Assembly (NCBI RefSeq): GCF_024494385.1
Contig: NZ_JAEVLT010000004.1
Coordinates: 209,168-273,167 of the forward strand
From: Bacillus sp. EB600
GTDB lineage: Bacteria > Bacillota > Bacilli > Bacillales > Cytobacillaceae
DNA: 64,000 bases
Reading direction: 5' to 3'
Shown: positions 37,579 to 45,799 of the stretch, piece by piece
Layout: each line of letters opens with the position of its first letter
How positions within the stretch are numbered: position 1 is the first letter of the stretch
Notes under the pieces: generated by a model
What the model was told of the DNA's origin: nothing
Seen by the model: only the letters and a program-made list of their open reading frames with translations
The model's database searches: none
Made by a program: the position numbers and the translations under genes

Positions 37579-38454
37579 GTGGAGTGGAATCAATTAGAAT
37601 ATTTTCAAACCGTTGCCCGTGTACAGCACATGACACATGCTGCAGAGATCTTGTCTATCTCGCAACCCGCTCTAAGCCGGTCTATTGCCCGATTGGAAGC
37701 CGAACTAGGTGTCCCTTTATTTGAAAGGCGAGGTCGATCGATTATCTTAAATCACTATGGCCAGCTTTTTTTAAATCGGGTCAATCGCATGATAAAAGAA
37801 TTCCAAGAAGGAAAACAGGAACTGAAAGATTTGCTTGATCCGGAATATGGTGTGGTATCACTTGGATTCCTGCATACGCTTGGCCCGGAAATCATACCAA
37901 ATTTAATTGGAGCTTTTCGCAGTCACTATCCAAAAATGAAATTTCAACTTAATCAAAATAACTCTTACATGCTAATTAAACAGATCGAGTTGGGGGAATT
38001 TGATCTGTGTTTGATTACACCTCCTGAAACAAAGTTGGAGGTTCAGTGGGTCAAACTATGGAGTGAGGAACTCTTTGTGATCGTACCAGCCGGACACCCG
38101 TTAGAACACCGTGAAAGCATTATGTTAGATGAGATTAGGGATGAGAGCTTTATCTTAGTAAAAAAAAGAAATGCCCTTCGGCAAATTACTGACCAATTAT
38201 TCCTTAAAGCTGACATTGTTCCCAGAATTGTGTTTGAAGGAGAAGAACTGCATACTATAGCCGGGCTCGTCGCTTCCGGGCTTGGTGTTTCCATAATACC
38301 TGATATCAAAGATTTAGACCGCAGTAAAATAGCTCGAATTCGTGTACGTTGGCCTAAATGTGAACGGGCAATTGGGATCGCGTGGGTTGAAGGAAGGTAC
38401 CTGTCACCCGCAGTAAAACAGTTTAAAGAATTTGTCATTGATTATTTCAAATGA
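37579..38454 (+). CDS. LysR family transcriptional regulator
   Basis: LysR-type regulator, 291 residues. The N-terminal winged helix-turn-helix is clear: MEWNQLEYFQTVARVQHMTHAAEILSISQPALSRS covers residues 1-35. The effector-binding domain covers about 90-290. The start is GTG with AAGGAG 9 bp upstream. It is divergent from the MFS gene. The inducer is unknown. Confidence 0.93.
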   Translation: MEWNQLEYFQTVARVQHMTHAAEILSISQPALSRSIARLEAELGVPLFERRGRSIILNHYGQLFLNRVNRMIKEFQEGKQELKDLLDPEYGVVSLGFLHTLGPEIIPNLIGAFRSHYPKMKFQLNQNNSYMLIKQIELGEFDLCLITPPETKLEVQWVKLWSEELFVIVPAGHPLEHRESIMLDEIRDESFILVKKRNALRQITDQLFLKADIVPRIVFEGEELHTIAGLVASGLGVSIIPDIKDLDRSKIARIRVRWPKCERAIGIAWVEGRYLSPAVKQFKEFVIDYFK

Positions 38455-38509
38455 TGAGGGCTTACCGGTTAAGAAACCGATGTTCTCTTGACAACATAAG
38501 AATACTGAA

Positions 38510-38540
38510 AAAATGCGGCCCGATTTTGAGCCGCAGTTTT
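38510..38540. terminator. Terminator between the LysR and histidine kinase genes
   Basis: TGCGGC and GCCGCA arms with A-rich and T-rich flanks on both sides, so it can serve both converging genes. Confidence 0.65.
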
Positions 38541-38563
38541 CCTTTAATACACTATGAAACTAT

Positions 38564-39943
38564 TTAAATACTCTCTTCTTTTGGGAACCACAGAATCATG
38601 CTGGTTCCTTTGTTTAGCTTACTTTTTACCTTGATAACACCATTATGGGCATCCATTAAGGCTTTTACAATGGATAGACCGATGCCGACTCCACCCGTTT
38701 TACGATCACGCGACTTGTCACCGCGGTAAAAGCGCTCGAAAATATGGGGAATATCATCTTCACTGATTCCAGGTCCCTCATCTTCAATCATAAACCCAAC
38801 ATAATCATCCTCTTCCGACAAAACGGACAGTGTCACACTTTTCCCTTCGGGTGTATATTTCAATGCATTATTAAGAACATTTGTTAGAACTTGCATTAAG
38901 CGGTCTTTATCAGCTTTAAACCACTCCTCCTGAAGCGGCTCCCGTAACAATAAATCAACGCCCTTCTGCTTACATAGGGGTATAAACATTTCCCATAAAG
39001 CTGTAACAACACCCCCTGCTTCTAAGTCCACCTTTTCAAGCCTAATTTGTGGATTCTCTGCAGCTAACAGCTTTTCCATTTCATTAACGAACCGAACAAG
39101 CCGCATTAATTCTTCATGACATTGCTGGAGCCGCTGCGGTGTTGGTTCCCAAATCTCGTCCTGAAAGGCTTCAATTTGGCTTCTTAATGTAGCAAGCGGT
39201 GTCCGCAGCTCATGGGCTAAATCACCCGTAAATTGCTTTCTAAGCATTTCTTCCTTTGCCAACGATTCAGCTAATTTATTAAAGGATATTGCCAACTCCT
39301 TCACTTCTGTTGGCAGACCTGATAACGGAATCCGGATGTTCAAGTTATGCTGTCTTAATTCTTTTGTTGCAAAGGAGAGCTTTTTTAGCCCTGAGGTTAG
39401 CTTTTTTGAAAAAATCAAACTGAAGATAACTGCCAGCACAATCGTCAAACAAACAGAGGCATAAATGTATAATTGAATGGTTTGTAAAAACGTATATTCA
39501 TCGTCAATCAATCCTTCAGGGTAGATTGCCGTTAATTTACCAATGACTATGTTATCCACCTTTAGAATATATGTTTTGGAGAGCCACTGCTCCCCTTTTG
39601 TAACAGGCTCCGTTAATCCGAGGCTATTCATCATCCCTCTGATTCTTGATGAATCCATTTGCAGATGATCCATCTGATCAAAAAGCTGAAAATAAAGCTG
39701 ATCGGACATCGCATACTCGTGCAAGATCCCGTAGATTGGGTCACTTGAGAAAAGACCGTTCTGCTTATAATCCTTTTGGACTTCACCGATAACCCGTTCA
39801 ATCTTCTTCTCCCGATTATGGTCTAAGTAGCTTTTAAAGCTGGAATTAAATCCATATTGGATAAATATGCTTAATGACAAAATCCCAATTAAAGATACGA
39901 TTAAAAAGTAAAATAAAATTCTAGACCGGAGTGTTTGCAGCAT
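38564..39943 (-). CDS. Sensor histidine kinase, BaeS-like
   Basis: Two-component sensor, 459 residues. Two membrane helices (about 10-30 and 160-182) enclose an extracellular sensor region. A HAMP segment follows. The phospho-acceptor is His244 in DLAHELRTPLATLR. The ATPase domain has NVLNNALKYTPEGK (N box) and GVGIGLSIVKALMDAH (G2 box). The ATG lies inside the end of the response regulator gene, overlapping by 23 bp, so the two are coupled. The signal is unknown. Confidence 0.94.
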   Translation of the reverse strand: MLQTLRSRILFYFLIVSLIGILSLSIFIQYGFNSSFKSYLDHNREKKIERVIGEVQKDYKQNGLFSSDPIYGILHEYAMSDQLYFQLFDQMDHLQMDSSRIRGMMNSLGLTEPVTKGEQWLSKTYILKVDNIVIGKLTAIYPEGLIDDEYTFLQTIQLYIYASVCLTIVLAVIFSLIFSKKLTSGLKKLSFATKELRQHNLNIRIPLSGLPTEVKELAISFNKLAESLAKEEMLRKQFTGDLAHELRTPLATLRSQIEAFQDEIWEPTPQRLQQCHEELMRLVRFVNEMEKLLAAENPQIRLEKVDLEAGGVVTALWEMFIPLCKQKGVDLLLREPLQEEWFKADKDRLMQVLTNVLNNALKYTPEGKSVTLSVLSEEDDYVGFMIEDEGPGISEDDIPHIFERFYRGDKSRDRKTGGVGIGLSIVKALMDAHNGVIKVKSKLNKGTSMILWFPKEESI

Positions 39944-40634
39944 TCAAGACCCCTCCAAATTTATAACCCATCCCAAAGACTGTCAGGATAATGGAAGGCT
40001 GTTTTGGATCAATCTCGATTTTTTTACGAAGGTTTTTTATATGGGTATCAACGCTTCTTTCGTACCCTTCATAGAACATCCCTTCATTCTGGATTTTTTC
40101 AAGTAAATCCATCCTGCTGTATACTCGTCCAGGATTTGTCGCCATATTGGTTAACAGCTTATACTCAATGGGCGTTAAATTTACATACTGTCCGTTGACA
40201 GTTACTTCCTTTTTATCTAAATCAACGACCAATTGTTTTTCATTAAATTCTAGGCGGTCAATTTTTTCTGACTTCTTTACTCGTCTTAAAATGGCTTGGA
40301 CACGGACAACCACTTCGCGCGGACTAAATGGTTTTGTAACATAATCGTCGGCACCCATTACGATTCCATTGATTCGATCATCCTCTGAAGATTTAGCGGT
40401 CAGCATTAGGATAGGAAGATCTGAATCCTTTCTAACCAAACGGCATACTTCCTCCCCGGAAATATCCGGCAGCATTAAGTCAAGAATCATTAAATCGGGG
40501 CTTAACGACTTCGCTTTTTTCAAAGCATCAATCCCATTATCAGCAGTATGTATTTCATATCCTTCTCTTACAAGGTAGGCCTCAAGGACTTCAGTTATCC
40601 TTTTTTCATCATCAACGATTAAAATTTTCTGCAT
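39921..40634 (-). CDS. OmpR/PhoB-family response regulator
   Basis: DNA-binding response regulator, 237 residues. The receiver domain (1-120) has the phosphorylation site Asp52 in LMILDLMLPD, with Asp8/Asp9 and Lys in YVTKPFSPRE. The winged-helix domain covers about 140-230 (LTPIEYKLLTNMATNPGRV, ERSVDTHIKNLRKKI). ATG 40634 follows GAGGGGTGG. Its promoter region carries four 11-bp-spaced TTCAYA-like boxes, suggesting autoregulation. Confidence 0.95.
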   Translation of the reverse strand: MQKILIVDDEKRITEVLEAYLVREGYEIHTADNGIDALKKAKSLSPDLMILDLMLPDISGEEVCRLVRKDSDLPILMLTAKSSEDDRINGIVMGADDYVTKPFSPREVVVRVQAILRRVKKSEKIDRLEFNEKQLVVDLDKKEVTVNGQYVNLTPIEYKLLTNMATNPGRVYSRMDLLEKIQNEGMFYEGYERSVDTHIKNLRKKIEIDPKQPSIILTVFGMGYKFGGVLNAANTPV

Positions 40635-40650
40635 TTTTGACCACCCCTCA

Positions 40651-40658
40651 CCATTACT
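40651..40658 (-). promoter_or_regulatory. Extended -10 promoter of the two-component operon
   Basis: On the minus strand TGGTATAGT is an extended -10 (TGN plus TATAGT) shortly before the response regulator gene. The phased boxes at 40690-40728 lie about 30 bp upstream of it. Confidence 0.5.
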
Positions 40659-40689
40659 ATACCATTCCAACCTATGTTCTGTTTTCGTC

Positions 40690-40728
40690 TTCACAAATTC
40701 CCCACAAGTTCTTCATAACATCTTCAAT
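40690..40728. promoter_or_regulatory. Four 11-bp-phased boxes between the two-component operon and a divergent small RNA
   Basis: TTCACA (40690), CCCACA (40701), TTCATA (40712) and TTCAAT (40723), each separated by exactly 5 bases. This spacing is typical of OmpR/PhoB-family regulators that bind as tandem dimers. The last box starts 15 bp before a TAGGAT -10 on the plus strand. Confidence 0.6.
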
Positions 40729-40737
40729 CTTTTTCCG

Positions 40738-40743
40738 TAGGAT
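40738..40743 (+). promoter_or_regulatory. Putative -10 of the candidate small RNA at 40750
   Basis: TAGGAT lies 15 bp from the start of the last phased box, the same distance as TATGAT at 48581 and TAGACT at 48850. A TATAAA at 40743 is an alternative. Confidence 0.4.
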
Positions 40744-40776
40744 ATAAATGTAGGAACAAACGAGGAGATAAACGAA

Positions 40777-40821
40777 GTGAAAACTCACTCACTATCTACT
40801 CATTTCATTTTTGTAGTATAA
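40777..40821 (+). CDS. Possible 14-residue peptide MKTHSLSTHFIFVV
   Basis: GTG start with GAGGAG 9 bp upstream, 14 codons, TAA stop, inside the candidate small RNA. The peptide has a basic start and a short hydrophobic end. Such tiny frames also occur by chance; only the good binding site supports it. Confidence 0.3.
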   Translation: MKTHSLSTHFIFVV

Positions 40822-40874
40822 GGTTTGATGATCTTGCTCAACCCTTAATTAACCTCCATAATAATATATTTTAC

Positions 40875-40908
40875 GAGTGCCTAGGACAATTGGCACTCAT
40901 TTTTTTTG
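40875..40908 (+). terminator. Terminator of the candidate small RNA
   Basis: GAGTGCC and GGCACTC perfect arms with a 10-base loop, followed by ATTTTTTTT. Confidence 0.85.
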
Positions 40909-40956
40909 GAAAAACAATCGGATTCCCACTATGTATATCGCATTAGGTACGATTTG

Positions 40957-40986
40957 AAAAACCTATCAGACAACTGATAGGTTTTT
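40957..40986 (-). terminator. Terminator of the MASE3 gene
   Basis: AAAAACCTATCAG and CTGATAGGTTTTT perfect 13-bp arms with a 4-base loop, 7 bp after the stop at 40993. Confidence 0.88.
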
Positions 40987-40992
40987 CGTATG

Positions 40993-42204
40993 TTAATAAA
41001 GAAATTGTGATATGTTTTCTGTTCTAATACTGTCAGCTTGTTTGGTTTCGATTACATACGCTTCTGTGTTTTGAATAGAATGCAGTTCCATAACAGTTCC
41101 TATTATCGTCCGTATCCCTTCAGATGCAGACAATCGTTTAACGGATACGAGCAAGGTTTTATTCTTGTAATTGATCTTGAATATTTTATGATCCTGCGTG
41201 GTTCCTTTCGATAAACAATAATCCTCAACAGAATGACCTAAGATTTTAAAAATATCTTTTTGCGGTGCATTCGGGATTACCTCCTTCGAAGCGTAACCAA
41301 GATTAGCTAAAAGTTCTCCTTCACAAAAGGTACAAATACAGTCATTTCTCCTTACCTCTAATTTAAAAATAAAGCCGGGGTGTTCGGAGACCAATTGCGT
41401 TAATTTATCAATTTCAGATATTGGTTCAGTAAAGTAAAAACTTTTTAGAATAAAATAGTAGCCGATTGCTTTAAAAAGGTGGCCTGTGAGGTTTTCAAGA
41501 TCATAAACACTTTGATAGGTTGTAAAAATCAGCTCTGAGAACAACAAAAAGACAAAAGCTAACGTTATCGACAGTTTTTCTCCTTCTTTTTCGATGAAAT
41601 ATTGATAGAGCATGATGATGATCGAGAGGAATTGCAGAAAACTAACACTATACTCAATCACATTTTTCAGAAAAGTGGTTCCCGTTCCTTCGATTACAAG
41701 CAGGGGGAGACTCTTTTCATAGTGAAAAACGAAGGTTGCTGCAAGGAATGCAAGGGTGACTGCGGACACAAACACCAATCCCCGATAATCTCTTTTCAGT
41801 TTTCGATTAGGGAAAATGATTAATACCAGCATAAAAACAGACTCCATTACTCTGGCAATCACCCAAAACCATGTCGCTTTTGCAATCGAGCTATCCGTGA
41901 TAAAGTGAGGCATACCTTTAAAGGAAAGTGTATGCAGCAAGTCGATTGTACCAATGAGGAAGAAAATAAACGAAAGGTAGAGCATTTTGCTTGATCTCGT
42001 CGTACCAAAGCTTTTTAAACCATATAAAAAGATTGTCGCCGAGATTGAAATACTAAAAAACTCTAAGATCATATGAATTCCTAAAAAATCTTTCGGATTA
42101 TAGTACTGGTATAATTGAGGTTGGAAAATGTAAAGCGCCATTAACAAAAAGATTGCTCCAACTGTAAGCATCAAAAATTTCCCTTCCGTTAATGAGGTTT
42201 TCAC
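40993..42204 (-). CDS. MASE3-domain membrane sensor without an output domain
   Basis: Membrane protein of 403 residues with seven or eight helices in the first 270 residues. The motifs LLHTLSFKGMPHF and FYFTEPISEIDKL match the MASE3 sensory domain. A PAS-like segment follows (about 290-385) with a Cys cluster CICTFC. No kinase, GGDEF or EAL domain follows. I start at GTG 42204 after AAAAGGAGGGG; the frame upstream of it overlaps nadE and lacks support. Its ligand and output partner are unknown. Confidence 0.75.
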   Translation of the reverse strand: MKTSLTEGKFLMLTVGAIFLLMALYIFQPQLYQYYNPKDFLGIHMILEFFSISISATIFLYGLKSFGTTRSSKMLYLSFIFFLIGTIDLLHTLSFKGMPHFITDSSIAKATWFWVIARVMESVFMLVLIIFPNRKLKRDYRGLVFVSAVTLAFLAATFVFHYEKSLPLLVIEGTGTTFLKNVIEYSVSFLQFLSIIIMLYQYFIEKEGEKLSITLAFVFLLFSELIFTTYQSVYDLENLTGHLFKAIGYYFILKSFYFTEPISEIDKLTQLVSEHPGFIFKLEVRRNDCICTFCEGELLANLGYASKEVIPNAPQKDIFKILGHSVEDYCLSKGTTQDHKIFKINYKNKTLLVSVKRLSASEGIRTIIGTVMELHSIQNTEAYVIETKQADSIRTENISQFLY

Positions 42205-42304
42205 TTTCTTCCCCTCCTTTTCAGATTCATTGTCTTTTTTCCAATTATAGCTAAAAATCCTATCTTTTTTATCTAAATGTTGTGAATACTTTCTAACAAA
42301 AAAA

Positions 42305-42330
42305 AACGAGGAAGGCCATGCCTCCTCGTT
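42305..42330 (-). terminator. Terminator of nadE
   Basis: AACGAGGA and TCCTCGTT arms with inner GGC/GCC pairing, just past the nadE stop. Confidence 0.7.
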
Positions 42331-42340
42331 AAACGAACCA

Positions 42341-43162
42341 TTATTTCCACCAGCTGTCAAACACCGTCGCCGGCATTCTCCGCTTATGTTCAGTTGCTAG
42401 ATACCGCTGCTCAATTTTTGCAGCCGCTTCTGCTGGAACAGCTTTCCCTTCAAGATAGTCATCAAGAACATCATAGGAAATGCCCAGCTCTGTTTCGTCT
42501 GCCTGACCGGGCTTTTGATCAAGCAAATCAGCAGTTGGAATCTTTAAATAAATCCGGTCTTCTGCACCTAGCTCTTTAAGAAGAGCTTTTCCCTGCCGTT
42601 TCGTTAAGCCGGACAATGGCAGAATATCCGCTCCGCCATCACCGTACTTGGTATAAAATCCGGTAACCGCTTCAGCAGCGTGATCAGTTCCGACTACGAG
42701 AAGACCTTCCATTCCGCCGATTGCATACTGGGCAATCATTCGCATTCTTGCCTTCACATTCCCTTTATGATAATCGCGTAACGGTTCCCCTTGGGCAATG
42801 CGATTATATTCGTTTTGAACCGCATCAACAGGTTCCTTTACATTATAAATGTATTCCCGGTCCGCTTTAATAAAGGCTAATGACGCTTGCGCATCCTCTT
42901 CATCATGTTGGACACCATAAGGAAGCCGGACAGCGATAAATAACACATCATGACTATCCCCGCGCAACTCTTCAACTGCCAGCTGAGCAAGTCTGCCTGC
43001 CAAAGAAGAATCTTGTCCGCCGCTAATTCCCAATACAAAGCCTTTTGCATTTGTTTTTAAAAGGTAACCTTTCAAAAAATCAATGCGTTTCCGAATTTCA
43101 TCTTTCGGGTTAATCTCAGGGTTAATATGTAAGTCTTCCATAATCTGTTTTTGCAGACTCAT
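42341..43162 (-). CDS. nadE: Ammonia-dependent NAD+ synthetase
   Basis: Converts nicotinate adenine dinucleotide to NAD with ATP and ammonia. It has 273 residues. The PP-loop [14 protein letters not shown] at about 46-59 and [22 protein letters not shown] are diagnostic, as is the C-terminal [18 protein letters not shown] 43162 lies 8 bp after GGGAGG. There is no glutaminase domain, so it uses free ammonia. Confidence 0.96.
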   Translation of the reverse strand: MSLQKQIMEDLHINPEINPKDEIRKRIDFLKGYLLKTNAKGFVLGISGGQDSSLAGRLAQLAVEELRGDSHDVLFIAVRLPYGVQHDEEDAQASLAFIKADREYIYNVKEPVDAVQNEYNRIAQGEPLRDYHKGNVKARMRMIAQYAIGGMEGLLVVGTDHAAEAVTGFYTKYGDGGADILPLSGLTKRQGKALLKELGAEDRIYLKIPTADLLDQKPGQADETELGISYDVLDDYLEGKAVPAEAAAKIEQRYLATEHKRRMPATVFDSWWK

Positions 43163-43365
43163 TATGCAAACCTCCCGTCTCACTTACCTATATGTAATGT
43201 ACCACAAACTCGGGGCAAGCGCTTTAATTCTACCGCTATTCTACTCGTATTCAGGCTATTTTATGCCAAAAGCAGGGCTATCCTGCCCAAATCATTGCTG
43301 GTTAGGTGATAGACCATATCCGAAACCAATGACACTAATAAAATATACGAAGGAAGGTGTTTTTT

Positions 43366-43575
43366 ATGGAATACTCCATCAATATTGGTCATTTTACTGT
43401 AAACTCACTCTCAAACAATGCCAATATTAATTTTGAAGCAACTCTTCAAAACAGTCATACTGCCAATTCAAAATTCTGCGGCGGCTGTTTTAACTTTGGA
43501 GACAATTCCTCTTTTTCGTGTACCCAGACCAATCAATGTCCTCCAGATGATACCAACGGTAATGAGGACAATTAA
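43366..43575 (+). CDS. GerPA/GerPF-family spore germination protein
   Basis: Protein of 69 residues. The N-terminal INIGHFTVNSLSNNANINF and SHTANSKF resemble the GerPA/GerPF family, which affects spore-coat permeability to germinants. It is unusual in carrying four cysteines (KFCGGCFNFG and SFSCTQTNQCPPDD). AGGAAGGTG lies 6 bp before the ATG. It stands alone rather than in a gerP operon. Family membership is by similarity of pattern, so it is moderately sure. Confidence 0.68.
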   Translation: MEYSINIGHFTVNSLSNNANINFEATLQNSHTANSKFCGGCFNFGDNSSFSCTQTNQCPPDDTNGNEDN

Positions 43576-43690
43576 TTTTCGCTCACATTATTCCAGTCTG
43601 TTTAGCTTTCCAATTTAAAGCTCAAAATAGGAGAAATATTTGCGGTTTTTCATCATCATAGGCTATTCTTTAAGTATGGAGGGATTACAG

Positions 43691-44203
43691 TTGGAAGCAA
43701 AAACATGTAAGGAATCAAGAGTCATTCGGACGAGCAGAATATTTCCTAATGATGTAAATAACCATAACACAATGTTTGGCGGTAAATTAATGAGTGATAT
43801 GGATATCATTGCATCCATTTCAGCACAAAGACATTCAAGGGCAGAGGTGGTTACCGCCTCAACGGACTCAGTTGATTTTCTTTGCCCGATCACACCACAG
43901 GATTCTGTATGCTGTGAATCATTTGTGACCTGGACCGGATCCTCATCAATGGAGGTCTTCGTCAAAATCATTGCTGAAAATATGAGAACCGGTCTCCGGA
44001 GGATTGCTGCGACAGCTTTTTTAACCTTTGTAGCCCTGGATGATGATGGAAAGCCGACAAAAGTACCGAAAATCATTCCGGAAACGGTAGAAGAAAAGAA
44101 ACTGCATGAAACTGGAAAAGACCGGGCTGAGTACAGGAAATTGCATCGAAAAAGCAGTAAAGAATTGGCTAGTTATCTTACAACCAGCAGACCTTGGGAA
44201 TAA
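43691..44203 (+). CDS. Acyl-CoA thioesterase (hotdog fold, YkhA-like)
   Basis: Single hotdog-domain acyl-CoA hydrolase, 170 residues. The conserved start is FPNDVNNHNTMFGGKLMSDMD with Asn and Asp at the active site, then STDSVDFLCPITPQDSV. I start at TTG 43691, 6 bp after GGAGGG; the ATG at 43676 is part of that site. Its 3' end overlaps the convergent serine hydrolase gene by 31 bp. Length and sequence match B. subtilis YkhA. Confidence 0.88.
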   Translation: MEAKTCKESRVIRTSRIFPNDVNNHNTMFGGKLMSDMDIIASISAQRHSRAEVVTASTDSVDFLCPITPQDSVCCESFVTWTGSSSMEVFVKIIAENMRTGLRRIAATAFLTFVALDDDGKPTKVPKIIPETVEEKKLHETGKDRAEYRKLHRKSSKELASYLTTSRPWE

Positions 44204-45327
44204 GCGTCTCCAATCCCCACTTTATGAAAGCGGGGATTTGCTGTGTCTGCATCTAATATCTGAAACAGATCCTTACTAACCTGATGAATGTCCATGCTTT
44301 TATCACGAACATTTAACAGGACAGTAATCGTTGTTTTATCCTTATAATAAACATGGAGAGATTCCCAGCCGCCAATGACACCACGGCTGTGCACAGCGTA
44401 ATCAAAATTGTAAAGTCCCAGCCCATAGCCTGACTCGGAACCTGGTGTTAGGATTTGTTGCAAGCTTTTCTTAGAAACCAGCTTCCCGTTCATTAATGCC
44501 GTATCATACATACAAAGATCATATGCTGTTGAGTAAATATCGGCATACCCAAATAAGGTTTGGCTTTTAATTCCCTTAATCCCCTTGATTGAAAGCTTCT
44601 GGTCCTTATTCCGTATATAGCCCACAGACGTATATGGAACGGGATTCTTTTTTGTAATAAATCCTGAATGTTGCATCCCTGCTTTTGCAAAAATGTTCTT
44701 TTGAATATACTGATGCAGGGATATCCCTGTTACCTTTTCAACAATTGAGCCAAGGATGACATAGTTCGCGTCCTTATAATTCCATTTGGTTCCTGCAGGA
44801 AACTGGACAGAGCGATTTTCAACCCCCTTTATGAAAGCTTCAGGTGTCTTCTTCTGAAAATGGAAAAGAGGAGAACGAATCCCTGATGTGTGATTTAATA
44901 AATGAACTAGCTTAATATTATTTCCATTTGGAAAGCCGGGCAGATATTTTGCAACAGGATCTTGAATGTTCAGCATGCCTTTTTCCTGCAGTTGCATAAT
45001 AGATGTCGCCACAATCGACTTTGTGATCGAGCCAATTGGATAGGTCGTTAATTTTTTATTTAACTGACCCGTTTGAAAATTGGCATACCCGACTCCTTCG
45101 TTAAAAATCACTTTCCCATCCTTTATAATAGCGATATTTCCATTAATATTCTTGGCAAGCAAATAGTTTTTTATTTTAGCTTGGACGGATTCCTTTACAG
45201 ATGCTTGTTCAAAATGTGCAGAAACGGCCTGCTTCGTTTTTATCGGGCCCACTTTAGGCTGACAACCGGCTTGACCCACTAATAAAAGGGAGAGAAACAG
45301 ATAGCCGATAATACGTTTGTATATCAT
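44173..45327 (-). CDS. Serine hydrolase lipoprotein, class C beta-lactamase/PBP fold
   Basis: Secreted lipoprotein, 384 residues. The signal peptide ends VGQAGC with Cys22 as the anchor. The catalytic Ser-x-x-Lys is in IGSITKSIVATSIMQL, the Tyr-x-Asn-like motif is in YKDANYVILGSIV, and the fold ends with HSRGVIGGWESLHVYY. It could be a D-Ala-D-Ala peptidase or an esterase; substrate cannot be told. AAGGTGAAGGACTAG precedes the ATG. Convergent with and overlapping the thioesterase gene. Confidence 0.88.
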   Translation of the reverse strand: MIYKRIIGYLFLSLLLVGQAGCQPKVGPIKTKQAVSAHFEQASVKESVQAKIKNYLLAKNINGNIAIIKDGKVIFNEGVGYANFQTGQLNKKLTTYPIGSITKSIVATSIMQLQEKGMLNIQDPVAKYLPGFPNGNNIKLVHLLNHTSGIRSPLFHFQKKTPEAFIKGVENRSVQFPAGTKWNYKDANYVILGSIVEKVTGISLHQYIQKNIFAKAGMQHSGFITKKNPVPYTSVGYIRNKDQKLSIKGIKGIKSQTLFGYADIYSTAYDLCMYDTALMNGKLVSKKSLQQILTPGSESGYGLGLYNFDYAVHSRGVIGGWESLHVYYKDKTTITVLLNVRDKSMDIHQVSKDLFQILDADTANPRFHKVGIGDAYSQGLLVVR

Positions 45328-45495
45328 CTAGTCCTTCACCTTACCTTGTTTTTAAAGGGACACGACAACTTGTCTCCCCGACAATCATCTTCTTCACCAA
45401 ATTCAATCATACCATTAATAACTTTTTTTCAGAGATCGTTTTTAGGAAATATCCCTTAGTATTTTTACCAAGGTTGGGTAATTTTATGAATCAAG

Positions 45496-45530
45496 AAAGG
45501 CAGCCCTCCAATCCACAAGGCTGCCTTTTT
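45496..45530. terminator. Terminator after the 77-residue hypothetical gene
   Basis: AAAGGCAGCC and GGCTGCCTTT perfect arms, T-run on the plus side and TTTCTTGATT on the minus side. Confidence 0.7.
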
Positions 45531-45531
45531 A

Positions 45532-45765
45532 TTATATATTTTGAAGAAGAAGATACATTCGGTTATTTCTTTCTTTTTGTTCTTCACCTGAAGCTAGATC
45601 ATATTTTTTTAATAGATGAAAGATCTCATTTAACAAATCCTGCGTATGTTGTTTTTGAAAAAACGCTGTGAATAATTCCTTTAAATCGTCAGGTAAGAAC
45701 TCAGACTGTGCTTCATATTTATTTTGGACATCTTCTTGTGAATGATTTAGCTTGCATTCGCCCAT
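45532..45765 (-). CDS. Hypothetical protein
   Basis: I do not recognise this 77-residue protein. It is acidic to neutral, mostly helical (DLKELFTAFFQKQHTQDLLN, EIFHLLKKYD), with one Cys near the start and no signal or membrane segment. GGAGGTACTACG before the ATG and a terminator directly after support a real gene. It lies between a serine hydrolase and an AI-2E-family gene. Confidence 0.6.
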   Translation of the reverse strand: MGECKLNHSQEDVQNKYEAQSEFLPDDLKELFTAFFQKQHTQDLLNEIFHLLKKYDLASGEEQKERNNRMYLLLQNI

Positions 45766-45799
45766 CGTAGTACCTCCATTGGTTTTTCTATTAAGTTAA

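Larger units (their letters stand above)
40750..40908 (+). ncRNA. Candidate small RNA divergent from the two-component operon
   Basis: A free-standing transcription unit about 155 nt long: phased boxes, a -10, then an intrinsic terminator (40875-40908). It contains AACCTCC at 40851, an anti-Shine-Dalgarno-like segment, followed by ATAATAATATATTTTAC, which resembles ATAAATATAATCTTTAC in the small RNA at 48593. A 14-codon reading frame with GAGGAG upstream lies at 40777-40821. The RNA could be regulatory, peptide-coding, or both. Confidence 0.5.

Noticed and set aside
38564..40634. Two-component system as CssRS
   Set aside because: TTTTCAYA repeats recall CssR targets, but the kinase sensor region does not resemble CssS and no htrA gene is near.
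40777..40821. Firm call of a peptide gene
   Set aside because: A 14-codon frame can occur by chance; kept only at low confidence.
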